Source: Sphingomonas aurea
Lineage (GTDB): Bacteria > Pseudomonadota > Alphaproteobacteria > Sphingomonadales > Sphingomonadaceae
Direction: 5' to 3'
DNA: 64,000 nucleotides
NCBI RefSeq assembly: GCF_030678875.1
Contig: NZ_JAUUDS010000005.1
Coordinates: 124,001 to 188,000 of the forward strand
Positions 1 through 9,046 of this stretch are shown in pieces (within the stretch, counting starts at the first letter, position 1; the number at the start of each line of letters is the position of its first letter). A program made the position numbers and the translations under genes. Below the pieces are notes generated by a model. The model made no database searches, was not told the origin of the DNA, and saw only the letters and a program-made list of their open reading frames with translations.

Positions 1-927
1 GAAGGCGGCCTGCTAGGGCTTCGCGAAGCGTTCCATGTCGAACAGCTGGCGCGCAAACGAGACCTTCTTCGACTTTCCCCTTACGAGTTCCACCAGATCG
101 AAGCCGCCGACGCCAAACGGATGATGGGCGCGCATTACGAGGTCGGCTCGACCTACTATCGGATACCCGATGCGCCGTTCAACGAAGCCGCGGTTCTCCG
201 GCACTTCCGCAACGACGCGATCCGGCATGGAGCGATCTTCGTCGAAGTCGCGCAGCCCGCCCGGTTGGAACGCCGTGCAGACGACGTGAAGATCACCTTC
301 GAGGGACGAGAGATCGTCAGTCCCACGGTGGTCGTCACCGCTGGTGCGGGCTCCTTCGGACTGATGGAACAGTGCGGCCTCGCGCTCGAAGGCGAGCTCC
401 AGCGGACCCCGCTCGTCGTCGGCGAGGCGCCGGCCGACATGCCGGCGCCGATCCTGGTGGACCTCGGCCGCGGCTTCAGCGCCGTTCGGCACGAGCGAGG
501 CGACGCCCTGGCTCCGGCGGTGGTCATGGGTACGCGCACCAAGCATCGGCACGCCGGTCCGCCCGTGCGCGTGATCCCGAGAGCCGATCAGGAGGAGTTC
601 GCCACGCTGATTCCGCCCGCCTTCCAGGCTTCCATGGCCGGTGGTCGGTTCACCGCAGGCTACGAGGTCATGCCGAAGCGAGAAACCGGAGTCAGCGCCT
701 ACGAGCCCTGGATCCGACCCGAAGGCCCGGTCATCTTCGCCAGTCCCGGCCGGGCAACGGTAAGCGCCCTCGCTGCCCAGCAACTTCTCGCCGCCGTCCT
801 TCACCGGAAGGCCGAAGGGCACGGCCGCACCGGCATGGTCGACACGGCGGACTGCCGCGCCTGGGATCACCCGATCGCCATGCACTACATGCCAACCTAT
901 TCCTTCAACGACGCTGAGGTCCAGTGA
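1..927 (+). CDS. FAD-dependent oxidoreductase (DAO family), 5' end outside window
   Basis: The frame is open from the first base, so the N-terminus with the FAD-binding Rossmann motif lies upstream of the window. The visible part resembles the substrate and C-terminal domains of the DAO / glycerol-3-phosphate-dehydrogenase-like fold. It has a stretch like APFNEAAVLRHFRNDAIRHG, followed by VVVTAGAGSFG, typical of the second FAD contact. The substrate is unknown. Its TGA stop overlaps by one base the ATG of the following NACHT NTPase (TGATG), so the two are almost certainly co-translated. This pairing inside a tRNA-bordered island suggests an accessory or defence role, which is inference. The family call is fairly safe; the function is not. 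Confidence 0.7.
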   Translation, partial: EGGLLGLREAFHVEQLARKRDLLRLSPYEFHQIEAADAKRMMGAHYEVGSTYYRIPDAPFNEAAVLRHFRNDAIRHGAIFVEVAQPARLERRADDVKITFEGREIVSPTVVVTAGAGSFGLMEQCGLALEGELQRTPLVVGEAPADMPAPILVDLGRGFSAVRHERGDALAPAVVMGTRTKHRHAGPPVRVIPRADQEEFATLIPPAFQASMAGGRFTAGYEVMPKRETGVSAYEPWIRPEGPVIFASPGRATVSALAAQQLLAAVLHRKAEGHGRTGMVDTADCRAWDHPIAMHYMPTYSFNDAEVQ

Positions 928-2915
928 TGTCCAGGAAAGCATCGGCCGAGCAGAAGTCGAGCGTATTCGCCCGGGTCGTTCGTCAACTGCTCGATGACAC
1001 CGCCTTCTATACGCGCGTCCAGTGGAGCCAGTATCTCGGAATAAGCACCCCGGCTCTGTCCCAGTGGACCAATGATCGCACGGTTCCCCGCGCAGACCTT
1101 CTGCGCATGGTCGTCGACCTGCTCAGAACACGCGGGGGCGTCGCCGCCGGCGAGGCGCTCGTGGCCCTTGAGGCAATAATGGATCAACCGGCCGAGAGCA
1201 TATCGCCCATCGGAACACGCTTTGCGCCCAGCCTGCGTGACTATCTCGCCGTGCGTTCGCTGGGAGAAGTTGGCGAGTCCCTGAGGCACCTGCCGCTAGC
1301 CGAGCAGATCGCCGTTCTGCGCGACGGCGCCATGGGTGTTCCATTCGCCGATCCGAAGGTCGAGGCCTCATCCGCCGACCTGAGGACGTCCTCTGATGAC
1401 GCTGAACGATTGCCTCCCCTCTGGCGGACCCCTCGGCTCGTCCGGACACGCGGTCCGCGCGAGCGCGAGCGGCGCGTCCTGATGAACGAGTTCGACGAGC
1501 TTCGGCGCATACTCCTCGTCGGAGCGCCGGGTTCGGGCAAGTCGAGCCTGCTCGACTTCCTGCAAAGAGAGCGCCCACGATGGAGAAAGGCGAAAAGGAC
1601 CAGCCTACGTCACCATCCGATCGACGGGCTCGAGGATTGGCTCGCCGGTCTGGGGGCTCGTGACCCCGATCTCCCCCTCATCATCGACGGTTTCGACGAG
1701 TTGCCTCGAGAGCATCGTGCACAAGCGGCCAGCCTCCTCGGGCGGTACGCCGATCGGGCGGGCGAACCATCCATCCTCGTCGCCTCGCGTCCTGTAGCGG
1801 AGCTAGATCGGTTCGAGCTCTTCGACAGGATCTCGATCGCGCCTTTGTCCGATGTCGATCTCGTCGCGGAAGTCACCCATTCATCCTTGGCTTCGCGCGA
1901 CCCGGTCGGTGCCGAACGCTTCCTTTGCCATCTGTCCGAGAGGGACTCACTCAGATCTGCGGTCAGAAGTCCTTTGTTCCTCCAGATCGCCTGGTCCTTG
2001 TTCGAGCGCAACGCCGTCACCCCGTTCCACGAGGGCGCGGTCATTCGTGAATACATGCACATGTTGTTCGAGAGGGATAATCGACACGGTTTCAGCCGTG
2101 TGCGTGAGCCTTGGGCGACGTCCCACAACCTGCTCTCGATCCTAGGTGAAGTCGCTCTTAAACTACTTAGCCATCGGCAAAGCAGCTTTGACGAGGACGC
2201 ACTGGCATCGTGGATCGGCCATTCGTCCTGGAATGTGCCGACCGGCAAACTGCTGGATCTATGGCTTGTTCATGGACTCCTGAACGAACAGGATGGGAGA
2301 TACTCCTTCACGCATCGTATCGTGGAGGACTACCTCGCCGCGAGATACGCGGTGGCGAGTTCGGCAAGCGCTCTCGATTACCTGAGTGACGATCCAGCCG
2401 GAGCCTCGTCACGAGGGGCCATTCGTCTCGCGTGCAGCTTGACGAGCGATGCCACGCCTCTGCTCGAGACGTTCACCAGGCGCTCCGTCAAACATGCGGC
2501 CGACTACACGCTGCTTGCCCAGATGCTGGCGCAGCCGATCGCTGCGAAACCGCAGACCATCGAAGACAGTTGCCGCGCTCTCGTCGGCTGGCTCGAGGAT
2601 TCCACGTCGGAATGGAAGGTGATCGGGGACGAAGGGCATCCGAGCTCCGAACCTGCGAAGTGGCTGGTCTGCGCCCAGGTCGGCCATGCGACGGGCGTCA
2701 ACGCGGTTTCCGAGACCCTCCGGGCCATCCATCAGGCGCGCTCGGGACCTGCCTGCGTGCCGCTCAAGGCGTATCTGAGCGAAGCCAAATCGTCTTTCCT
2801 GCCGATATTCTCGGAAGCATTGGAGGTCGAAGGCAGGCTCAAGGTGGACGTGGGTCTGGCGGACGCACCACGACGCGCAGCGCGGGTGGCGGTGGAGGCG
2901 CTCCATCTCGCATGA
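927..2915 (+). CDS. HTH-NACHT (STAND-type) NTPase
   Basis: Protein of about 662 residues. An N-terminal Xre-like helix-turn-helix (roughly residues 25-65, containing YLGISTPALSQWTNDRTVPR) is followed by a P-loop NTPase. Walker A is GAPGSGKSS at about 199-207, and Walker B is LPLIIDGFDELP around 249-260, with the extra acidic residue usual in NACHT proteins. A later FTHRIVEDYLAARY segment matches the conserved helical motif C-terminal to NACHT domains. The C-terminal ~200 residues are helical without a recognised repeat. The start at 927 overlaps the stop of the oxidoreductase gene; a GTG three bases earlier is possible. Bacterial NACHT proteins often act in phage defence or signalling. The HTH suggests DNA binding or an adaptor role, and no effector domain is fused, so the oxidoreductase may be the effector (inference). 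Confidence 0.75.
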   Translation: MSRKASAEQKSSVFARVVRQLLDDTAFYTRVQWSQYLGISTPALSQWTNDRTVPRADLLRMVVDLLRTRGGVAAGEALVALEAIMDQPAESISPIGTRFAPSLRDYLAVRSLGEVGESLRHLPLAEQIAVLRDGAMGVPFADPKVEASSADLRTSSDDAERLPPLWRTPRLVRTRGPRERERRVLMNEFDELRRILLVGAPGSGKSSLLDFLQRERPRWRKAKRTSLRHHPIDGLEDWLAGLGARDPDLPLIIDGFDELPREHRAQAASLLGRYADRAGEPSILVASRPVAELDRFELFDRISIAPLSDVDLVAEVTHSSLASRDPVGAERFLCHLSERDSLRSAVRSPLFLQIAWSLFERNAVTPFHEGAVIREYMHMLFERDNRHGFSRVREPWATSHNLLSILGEVALKLLSHRQSSFDEDALASWIGHSSWNVPTGKLLDLWLVHGLLNEQDGRYSFTHRIVEDYLAARYAVASSASALDYLSDDPAGASSRGAIRLACSLTSDATPLLETFTRRSVKHAADYTLLAQMLAQPIAAKPQTIEDSCRALVGWLEDSTSEWKVIGDEGHPSSEPAKWLVCAQVGHATGVNAVSETLRAIHQARSGPACVPLKAYLSEAKSSFLPIFSEALEVEGRLKVDVGLADAPRRAARVAVEALHLA

Positions 2916-3012
2916 TGGCCGCCCCTCCCCACCTTCCGCGAGCACGTCGACCGCGGCCGGGTATCAGCTGCGATAGCTAGGCTAATCCCGGTGCGTTCTT
3001 GATAGCAGGTAT

Positions 3013-3114
3013 AAGGCGTATATCTGGAAGGCCACCCTCTTCCTCCTCAGTGACGAGGCGAGCTTCGTCGCCGGTGCGGAGTTGTGCGTGGATGGCGGCA
3101 TGCGACAGGTCTGA
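3013..3114 (+). pseudogene. Remnant of a short-chain dehydrogenase (SDR) gene, C-terminus only
   Basis: Reading frame 1 here encodes the typical SDR C-terminal end: a helix with FLLSDEASFVAGAELCVDGG and then MRQV and a TGA stop at 3112-3114. No SDR body precedes it; the adjacent upstream sequence belongs to the end of the NACHT gene. It is therefore a scrap left by deletion or insertion. It marks a recombination junction between the NACHT unit and the protease unit. The motif is seen directly; the history is inferred. Confidence 0.7.
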
Positions 3115-3251
3115 GGCATGGACCGGTCCGCGCGGACGGGGACCGCGCCGCATGTCGGAGGCGCCGTCGCCCGTCCGCGCGCCCGACCGCCGACGAGCCC
3201 CGGGGACTCGACAATCCTCGCGCTCCATGAGAGCGTTGCGGATGATCGATC

Positions 3252-6200
3252 GTGGTCACGGGGCCTTCGCCCGCACGCGTTGAGGGGAGCGCACGTGCAG
3301 CCTTGTCCGTCCGCATTCCCGTCGTCGGGCCCGTCCAGGCGGTGAGCAGCGAATGGCAGCCCCCCGCGCCGACGCCGGTCGCGCTGCTCCTCAAGGTCCG
3401 CCGCTCTCCCGACGGCGGGGCCCCGCCGGGCATCGGCAGCCTGACCATGGGGGCCGAGCCCCTCATGAGCGTGGAGGCCGACCCCGTCGGCGCGGGCGTG
3501 GCGCCGGCGCCGCGCGCGACCTGGTATAGGCTCGACGCGTCCGAGCATCCCTGGGACCAGGCCCATGCCGTCATGCGGATGGGCTTCGCGGCCGGCTCCG
3601 GCGACGTGCTCGCCGCGGAGCCCGAGTTCGAGCAGCAATGGATGGCCGGACCGGCGGGGGCCCGCTGCATCGCCGAGCCGCAGGATCCAACGGGCGGACG
3701 GCCGGTCGGGCCGCACCCCAGGTGGCACCTGGACGACGCCTTCAGCGGCCTCGCCTCCGCACGCGCTTCCGTTCCCGCGGCCTCCCAGTCGAAGGTCCTC
3801 GTGGCCCATCTCGACACCGGCTACGATCCGGCACACGACTACCGGCCCGCCAACATCGCACCTGGCGAACGCAGCTTCGTGAAGGGGGAAGGACGTCCCG
3901 ACAGCGCCGAGGACGTCACCGGAGGTGGAGGTGCCTTCCGCAACCGGGGACACGGCACCGGAACGGCGGGCATCCTGGCCGGACCGGATATCGGCGGTGC
4001 GCCCGACGTCTCCTATCTCCCCATACGCATCGCCGACGGAGTGGTGCGCTTCCGCACGGGCACCATGGCGCAGGGCTTCGACTACGCCGTCCAGAGGGGC
4101 GCCCGCGTGCTCTCGATGAGCATGGGCGGGCTGGCCTCCGCCATGCTGGCCGACGCGGTGAACAAGGCTTACGCGGCGGGCTTGGTGATGGTCTCGGCGG
4201 CGGGCAACAACTTCGCCGGACTGCCGGTGCGCTCGATCGTCTACCCGGCCCGGATGCGGCGCGTGGTCGCCGCCTGCGGCGTCATGGCCAACATGCAGCC
4301 CTACAGCGGCCTCGCTGCCGACGTGATGGAGGGCTGCTTCGGGCCCACGACCAAGATGCGCTCCGCGGTGTCCGGCTTCACGCCCAACATCCCGTGGCCG
4401 GAGATCGGCTGTCCCGGGATCGTCGACGAGGATGGCCAGGGCACGTCCGCCGCCACGCCGCAGATCGCCGCGGCCGCCGCGCTCTGGATCGCGAGGCACT
4501 GGGACGAGCTGGAAAGACTGGACGGCTGGCGAAGGGGCGAGGCGGTCCGGCAGGCGCTCTTCCGGTCGGCCTCCCTGGGATCGAACCTCTCGCCGGACGG
4601 TAGGCTCGGCTGGGGCGCGATACGCGCGGCCGCGATGCTGGCGATAAGTCCGCACGACCTGGGAGAGCTGGTCGAGGAGCCGCGAGCCACCGCCTCCTGG
4701 GCCTGGGTCAAGCTCCTCACCGGCCGCGGCACCGGTTTCGCCGACGCCGCCCTGCGCTCCGCCGGCGATCTCCTGGGCCTCGAGCTGATGCAGCTCGCCC
4801 AGCGCGATCCCGCGGTCGGCCGGGCCGTGCCCGATCCCGACGCGACCGGTGAGAAGAAGCAGGGTCGCCACCGCATGCTGGAGGCGGCGGAGGCCTCGCC
4901 GCTGGCTTCCCGCGCACTACGGTCCGCGGCCGCCTCCGCCCTGCGCAAGCGCGCGCCCCGGGTCCCGCCCGTCGCGCCCCCGGCTCCGCCCTCCGCCACG
5001 GCTGGGCCGCCCAACCCCGTGCGGGCGCCCCAACGCCGGCGGCTGAACATCTACGCGCTCGATCCCAGCCTCGGCGGCGCGCTCAACTCCTACGAGGACC
5101 AGATCGCCACGATCAGCGTCCGCAACGAGGAACTCCAGCCCGGTCCGGTCGGCGAATACGTCGAGGTGGTCGACGTCGATCCGGCGTCGAACCGCCTCTA
5201 CCCGCCCGTCGACCTAGAGAACGTCAACCTGCTCAAGCAGGACGGCGCCACCCCCTCCGAAGGGGATCCCTCGTTCCACCAGCAGATGGTCTACGCGGTC
5301 GCCATGCGGACCATCGAGAACTTCGAGCTCGCGCTCGGCCGCAGGATGCTCTGGGCGTCCCGTTGGTCCGGCAGGCCGGGCGACGGGAACGAGTACATCC
5401 CGAGGCTCCGGATCTACCCGCACGCGCTCCGGCAGGAGAACGCCTACTACAGTCCGGATCGCAAGGCGCTCCTGTTCGGCTACTTCCCGGCGAACTCGAA
5501 GGTGTCCGACCTCACGCCGCCGGGAACCATGGTCTTCAGCTGCCTCTCGGCCGACATCATCGCGCACGAGACCACGCACGCGCTCCTGGACGGGCAGGCG
5601 CGATCGTACGCCGAGCCGTCCAACCGCGACGTGCGCGCCTTCCACGAGGCCTTCTCGGACATCTCCGCGCTGTTTCAGCAGTACACCTACCGCGACCTGG
5701 TCCGGCGGCAGATCGCGCGCCATCGCGGCGCCCTGTCCGCGGCGAGCCTGCTGGGAGGGCTGGCGCGCCAGTTCGGGGAGGGCACGGGCCGCTCGGGCCC
5801 GCTCCGCCGATATCCCGACATCGATCCCGGCATCTCCTACGAGGACACGCTCGACACCCACCGCCGCGGCTCGCTCCTCACCGCGGCGGTCTACCGCGCG
5901 TTCCTCGCGATCTTCGATCGGCGCACCTCCGACCTGATCCGGCTCGCCACCAGCGGCACGGGCATCCTGCCGGAGGGCGCGCTCCATCCGGACCTCGTGG
6001 ATCGCCTCACCGACGAGGCCACGCGCGCAGCGCGCCACGTGCTGACCATGTGCATAAGGGCGCTGGACTACACACCGCCGGTCGACATCACGTTCGGCGA
6101 GTACCTGCGGGCCATAATCACGGCCGACATGGAGGAATTCCCCACTGACGACCTCGGCTACCGCGTCGCGTTCCTAGAGGCGTTCCGTGCGCTGCAGCTT

Positions 6201-6863
6201 CTGCCGCGCAGCCTCCGCACGGTCTCGGCCGACACGCTCCGGTGGCAGGAGCCGGACGAACCCCGTCCCGCGTGGCTCGCGTCGGCGGTCTCGGACCTGA
6301 GGATCGACTTCGCCGCGAACCTGTCGCGGCGCGAGATCTTCGAGCACGGCGAGACCCGCAGCCGTGCGCTCCGGAGCGCGATCCTGCGCGGACTCCAGTC
6401 GCAGACCGACTGCGACCCGCTCGGACTGCAGCACCGGCTGAGCTACTTCGCCTCGCTGGCCTCGAAGGGCAAGGCGATGTCCACGACCTTCATGGTCGAG
6501 AACGTCAGGATCTCGCTGCGTGTCAGACCGGGCGGCGAGCTCGCGGCGCAGCTGGTGGCCGTCGTGCGACAACGCCGACCCGAGAAGCTGTTCGAGGAGG
6601 CTGCCGATGAAGACGCGGAGCGGTTCTGGTTCCGGGGCGGCGCGACCCTCGTAGTGGACCTGCTCGGTCCGGGCGGGCCGAGCGTCCGCTACGCCATCCG
6701 CAAGCCGATCGTGAGCCCGAGCCGGCTCGCCCGCGAAAGGGCGTTCCGGTGCGGCGACGAGGAGCGCTCGCCACGCGCCACCTACTTCGGCTCCGCCGGG
6801 AGCAAGGGGTTCATGACGCGCGAGCCGTTCGCGCTACTGCATGCGGAGCGCGACGGTGAGTAG
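3252..6863 (+). CDS. Dual-protease fusion: subtilisin-like (S8) domain plus HExxH gluzincin-like metalloprotease domain
   Basis: About 1203 residues. The first half is a subtilase with catalytic Asp188 (VAHLDTGYD), His234 (NRGHGTGTAG), oxyanion Asn near 319-320 (SAAGNN) and Ser399 (GQGTSAATPQ). A Pro/Ala-rich linker (about 565-595) leads to a second domain with a zinc-protease motif HETTH (772-776) and a downstream glutamate in FHEAFSD (about 797-803), as in thermolysin-like gluzincins. All catalytic residues of both domains look intact. No signal peptide is seen, so it is probably cytoplasmic. The GTG start at 3252 has a weak ribosome site; a GTG at 3342 is an alternative. The downstream MBL gene overlaps its end by 23 bases. 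I do not recognise this architecture as a named system; a protein-cleaving effector in a conflict system is plausible. Confidence 0.8.
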   Translation: MVTGPSPARVEGSARAALSVRIPVVGPVQAVSSEWQPPAPTPVALLLKVRRSPDGGAPPGIGSLTMGAEPLMSVEADPVGAGVAPAPRATWYRLDASEHPWDQAHAVMRMGFAAGSGDVLAAEPEFEQQWMAGPAGARCIAEPQDPTGGRPVGPHPRWHLDDAFSGLASARASVPAASQSKVLVAHLDTGYDPAHDYRPANIAPGERSFVKGEGRPDSAEDVTGGGGAFRNRGHGTGTAGILAGPDIGGAPDVSYLPIRIADGVVRFRTGTMAQGFDYAVQRGARVLSMSMGGLASAMLADAVNKAYAAGLVMVSAAGNNFAGLPVRSIVYPARMRRVVAACGVMANMQPYSGLAADVMEGCFGPTTKMRSAVSGFTPNIPWPEIGCPGIVDEDGQGTSAATPQIAAAAALWIARHWDELERLDGWRRGEAVRQALFRSASLGSNLSPDGRLGWGAIRAAAMLAISPHDLGELVEEPRATASWAWVKLLTGRGTGFADAALRSAGDLLGLELMQLAQRDPAVGRAVPDPDATGEKKQGRHRMLEAAEASPLASRALRSAAASALRKRAPRVPPVAPPAPPSATAGPPNPVRAPQRRRLNIYALDPSLGGALNSYEDQIATISVRNEELQPGPVGEYVEVVDVDPASNRLYPPVDLENVNLLKQDGATPSEGDPSFHQQMVYAVAMRTIENFELALGRRMLWASRWSGRPGDGNEYIPRLRIYPHALRQENAYYSPDRKALLFGYFPANSKVSDLTPPGTMVFSCLSADIIAHETTHALLDGQARSYAEPSNRDVRAFHEAFSDISALFQQYTYRDLVRRQIARHRGALSAASLLGGLARQFGEGTGRSGPLRRYPDIDPGISYEDTLDTHRRGSLLTAAVYRAFLAIFDRRTSDLIRLATSGTGILPEGALHPDLVDRLTDEATRAARHVLTMCIRALDYTPPVDITFGEYLRAIITADMEEFPTDDLGYRVAFLEAFRALQLLPRSLRTVSADTLRWQEPDEPRPAWLASAVSDLRIDFAANLSRREIFEHGETRSRALRSAILRGLQSQTDCDPLGLQHRLSYFASLASKGKAMSTTFMVENVRISLRVRPGGELAAQLVAVVRQRRPEKLFEEAADEDAERFWFRGGATLVVDLLGPGGPSVRYAIRKPIVSPSRLARERAFRCGDEERSPRATYFGSAGSKGFMTREPFALLHAERDGE

Positions 6864-7263
6864 GGCGGTGGATATCAGGTGCTACTGCCACGGCCTCGGC
6901 GACTGCATCCTCGTCAAGCTGCACGACGAGGAGGCGGACAGCGCCTTCTGGATGCTGTTCGACTGCGGCATCCATAGCGCAGCCAAAGGCGGAGCCGACG
7001 TCGTCCGAACGATCGTGGAGGACATAAAGACCACGACCGGCGGCGTCATCGACGTCGTCGTCGGGACGCACGAGCACTGGGACCACCTCTCGGGCTTCAC
7101 GCAGGCGCGGGAGATTTTCGCCGGGATCGAGATCCGGGAGGTCTGGTTCAGCTGGGCCGAGAACCCGAAGGATCCCGACGCCCGCAAGCTGGACAGATAC
7201 AAGGGGGACGCCGCCGCGGCGCTGCCGGCGCGGCCATCAGGCTGTCGGAGGAGCCGCGACTGA
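6841..7263 (+). pseudogene. Metallo-beta-lactamase-fold hydrolase, N-terminal half (frameshifted)
   Basis: The N-terminal part of an MBL-fold hydrolase of the ComEC/Rec2-like type. It carries the first metal-binding motif THEHWDH (His77, His79, Asp81, His82). The ATG lies inside the last codons of the protease gene (23-base overlap), so translation is coupled. The frame stops at 7263, but the missing continuation is found in another frame immediately downstream. Switching frame in the GC-rich run near 7205-7235 restores a smooth protein, which implies one missing base. The lesion may be real or a sequencing error. The start could also be a GTG at 6856. Confidence 0.7.
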
Positions 7264-7268
7264 CGGAC

Positions 7269-8267
7269 GTGGCGAACGGCGTCGACGAACTGCTCGGCTT
7301 CGTATTCGGCGCGGAGGGGGACAAGGTCCGCGCCGCGCGCGAGGCGCTGCGCAAGCATCCCGGCGTGAAGGTCGTCAGGCATCTCGACCCTGGCAGCGTC
7401 GCGCCCCTGCCGCGCGGGGTCGGGGTGCGCGCCTACGTCCTCGGACCGCCACGCGATCCACGGCTGCTCGGGATCGAGGACGTCGCCTCAGAGACCTACG
7501 CGTTCGGCGGAAGCTCCCTCGCCGTGGCGCCGATGGCGAACGCGCTCAGCCTCAACGACGGGGGTCTCAGGGTCGACGACGACCCCGCGGCCCCCTTCGA
7601 CGGCTCCGTCGGCCAACCGCTGGAACCTCTGCTCGCGGGCGACTGGCCGGAGGGCCACGACCACGGGGCGACCTTCCTCTGGCGGCACTACCTGGGCCCG
7701 ACCTCGGAAGACGCGAAGCAGGACTGGCGCCGGATCGACCGCGACTGGCTGACCGGCGCCGTCGACGTAGCGTTGCAGCTCGACGGGCGCACGAACAACA
7801 CCAGCCTCGTGATTGCGCTCGAGATCGTGGAGAGCGGCAGGGTCCTGCTCTTCGCGGCGGACGCGCAGGTGGGCAACTGGATGAGCTGGTCCGACGTGGC
7901 GTTCCCCGCCGCAGGCGGGCGCCCGCCGGTCAGCGCCGACGACCTGATCGCGCGCACCGTCTTCTACAAGGTGGGTCACCACGGAAGCCGGAACGCCACC
8001 CGCGCCGCCACCCTAGAGCGGATGGACTTCGCCAACCTCGTCGCCTTCAGTCCGACGGATGAGGAGCTGGCCGGTCGAGTGGGCTGGAAGGACTTCCCCG
8101 CGCCGAACACCACCAGGCGGATCCAGGAACTGACGTCCGGCCGCTTCTTCCGCTCCGACGCCGACTGGATGCACGATCCCCAGGTCGAGTGTCCGGTGCA
8201 GCGGGGCGGCGCGCTCCGCGACTACCGCATCTCGCACGGCGAGTACGTGGATCTGACCATCGAGTAG
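7269..8267 (+). pseudogene. Metallo-beta-lactamase-fold hydrolase, C-terminal half (frameshifted)
   Basis: Continuation of the preceding MBL gene in a different frame. The homologous reading already resumes near 7233 (AIRLSEEPRLTDVANGVDE), so the GTG at 7269 is not a natural start. It contains the remaining ligands of the fold: the aspartate in LLFAADAQVG and the histidine pair in YKVGHHGSRNAT, a signature of ComEC-related MBL hydrolases. The joined protein would be about 475 residues. All metal ligands survive across the two halves, so the gene was functional recently, or still is if the shift is an assembly error. Confidence 0.7.
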
Positions 8268-9046
8268 CAAGGGGTCGGATCGCGACCCGGCCGACCATGC
8301 GCCGGATCGCGCGACCAGCCGCCCAGCCCCCAGGCTCCAAGCGCCGACTACATCGTGGCGGAGCGCCGCCCGTCCGTTTCCGTCCCTGCGTCGGGTGTGC
8401 AGCCTGATCAGGAGGATCGACATGCGTGCGGCAAAGGTTCCAGAAACCCGATCGGCTTCAATGGCTTGTTTCCGGACAAGTAGCGCGGCCAGCACTTCCG
8501 CCGACTTGGCCAGGGCAGACGCCGCCAGGAGACATGCCGGGCTGCAACGCGGCCCAAGCCCCGTTCGTCGTCTCCTCCACCTGGCACGGTCAGAGACTGG
8601 CGGATCGCCGACGCCGCGCCGAGGGTCGCGCTAAGCCCCTTCATCGACCCGTGAGCTGCCAAGGCTCGGCCTAGCGGCGAACCATGGTGAGCGCGGCGAC
8701 CGGTCCGATGGCGAGACGCGCCGCCCCGATCTCCGGCCTACCCGACGGCGGCATGATCTCCAGATCCAGGATGCTCCAGGGTCAAGGGCTGTCTACCGTG
8801 CCGACCGTTCCCGTGATCATCCTAGCCGCGTCACCTGGCATCCCGATCCAGCTCATCGACATGGAAGCTCAACAACGCAGGCTTCGAAACGAGGAACTGC
8901 GTTCGAGACGGATTCTCAAGACCGCTGGAACGAGCGTCCGCGAGGCTGCTGACGAGCCCGCAGGTGCTGCCGCACAGCGCCACGAAATTGGCCAAGACGC
9001 CGGCGACGTCGACCGCGGTACCACCGACCTCGAGCGGAGCGTGATC
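8268..9046. other. Intergenic stretch in the island, no supported gene
   Basis: About 780 bases with only short overlapping frames on both strands, none with recognisable motifs or a convincing ribosome site. A frame in the same phase as the next gene is open from 8684, so that gene could start earlier. I see no terminator with a T-tract, no tRNA and no clear repeat. Confidence 0.5.

Noticed and set aside
2982..4871. Antisense open frame of 629 codons opposite the protease gene
   Set aside because: Low-complexity translation without motifs; the plus strand encodes an intact catalytic triad over the same stretch.
8395..8680. Short frames on both strands around 8395-8680
   Set aside because: Three overlapping frames compete, none with a family motif or clear ribosome site; treated as non-coding.
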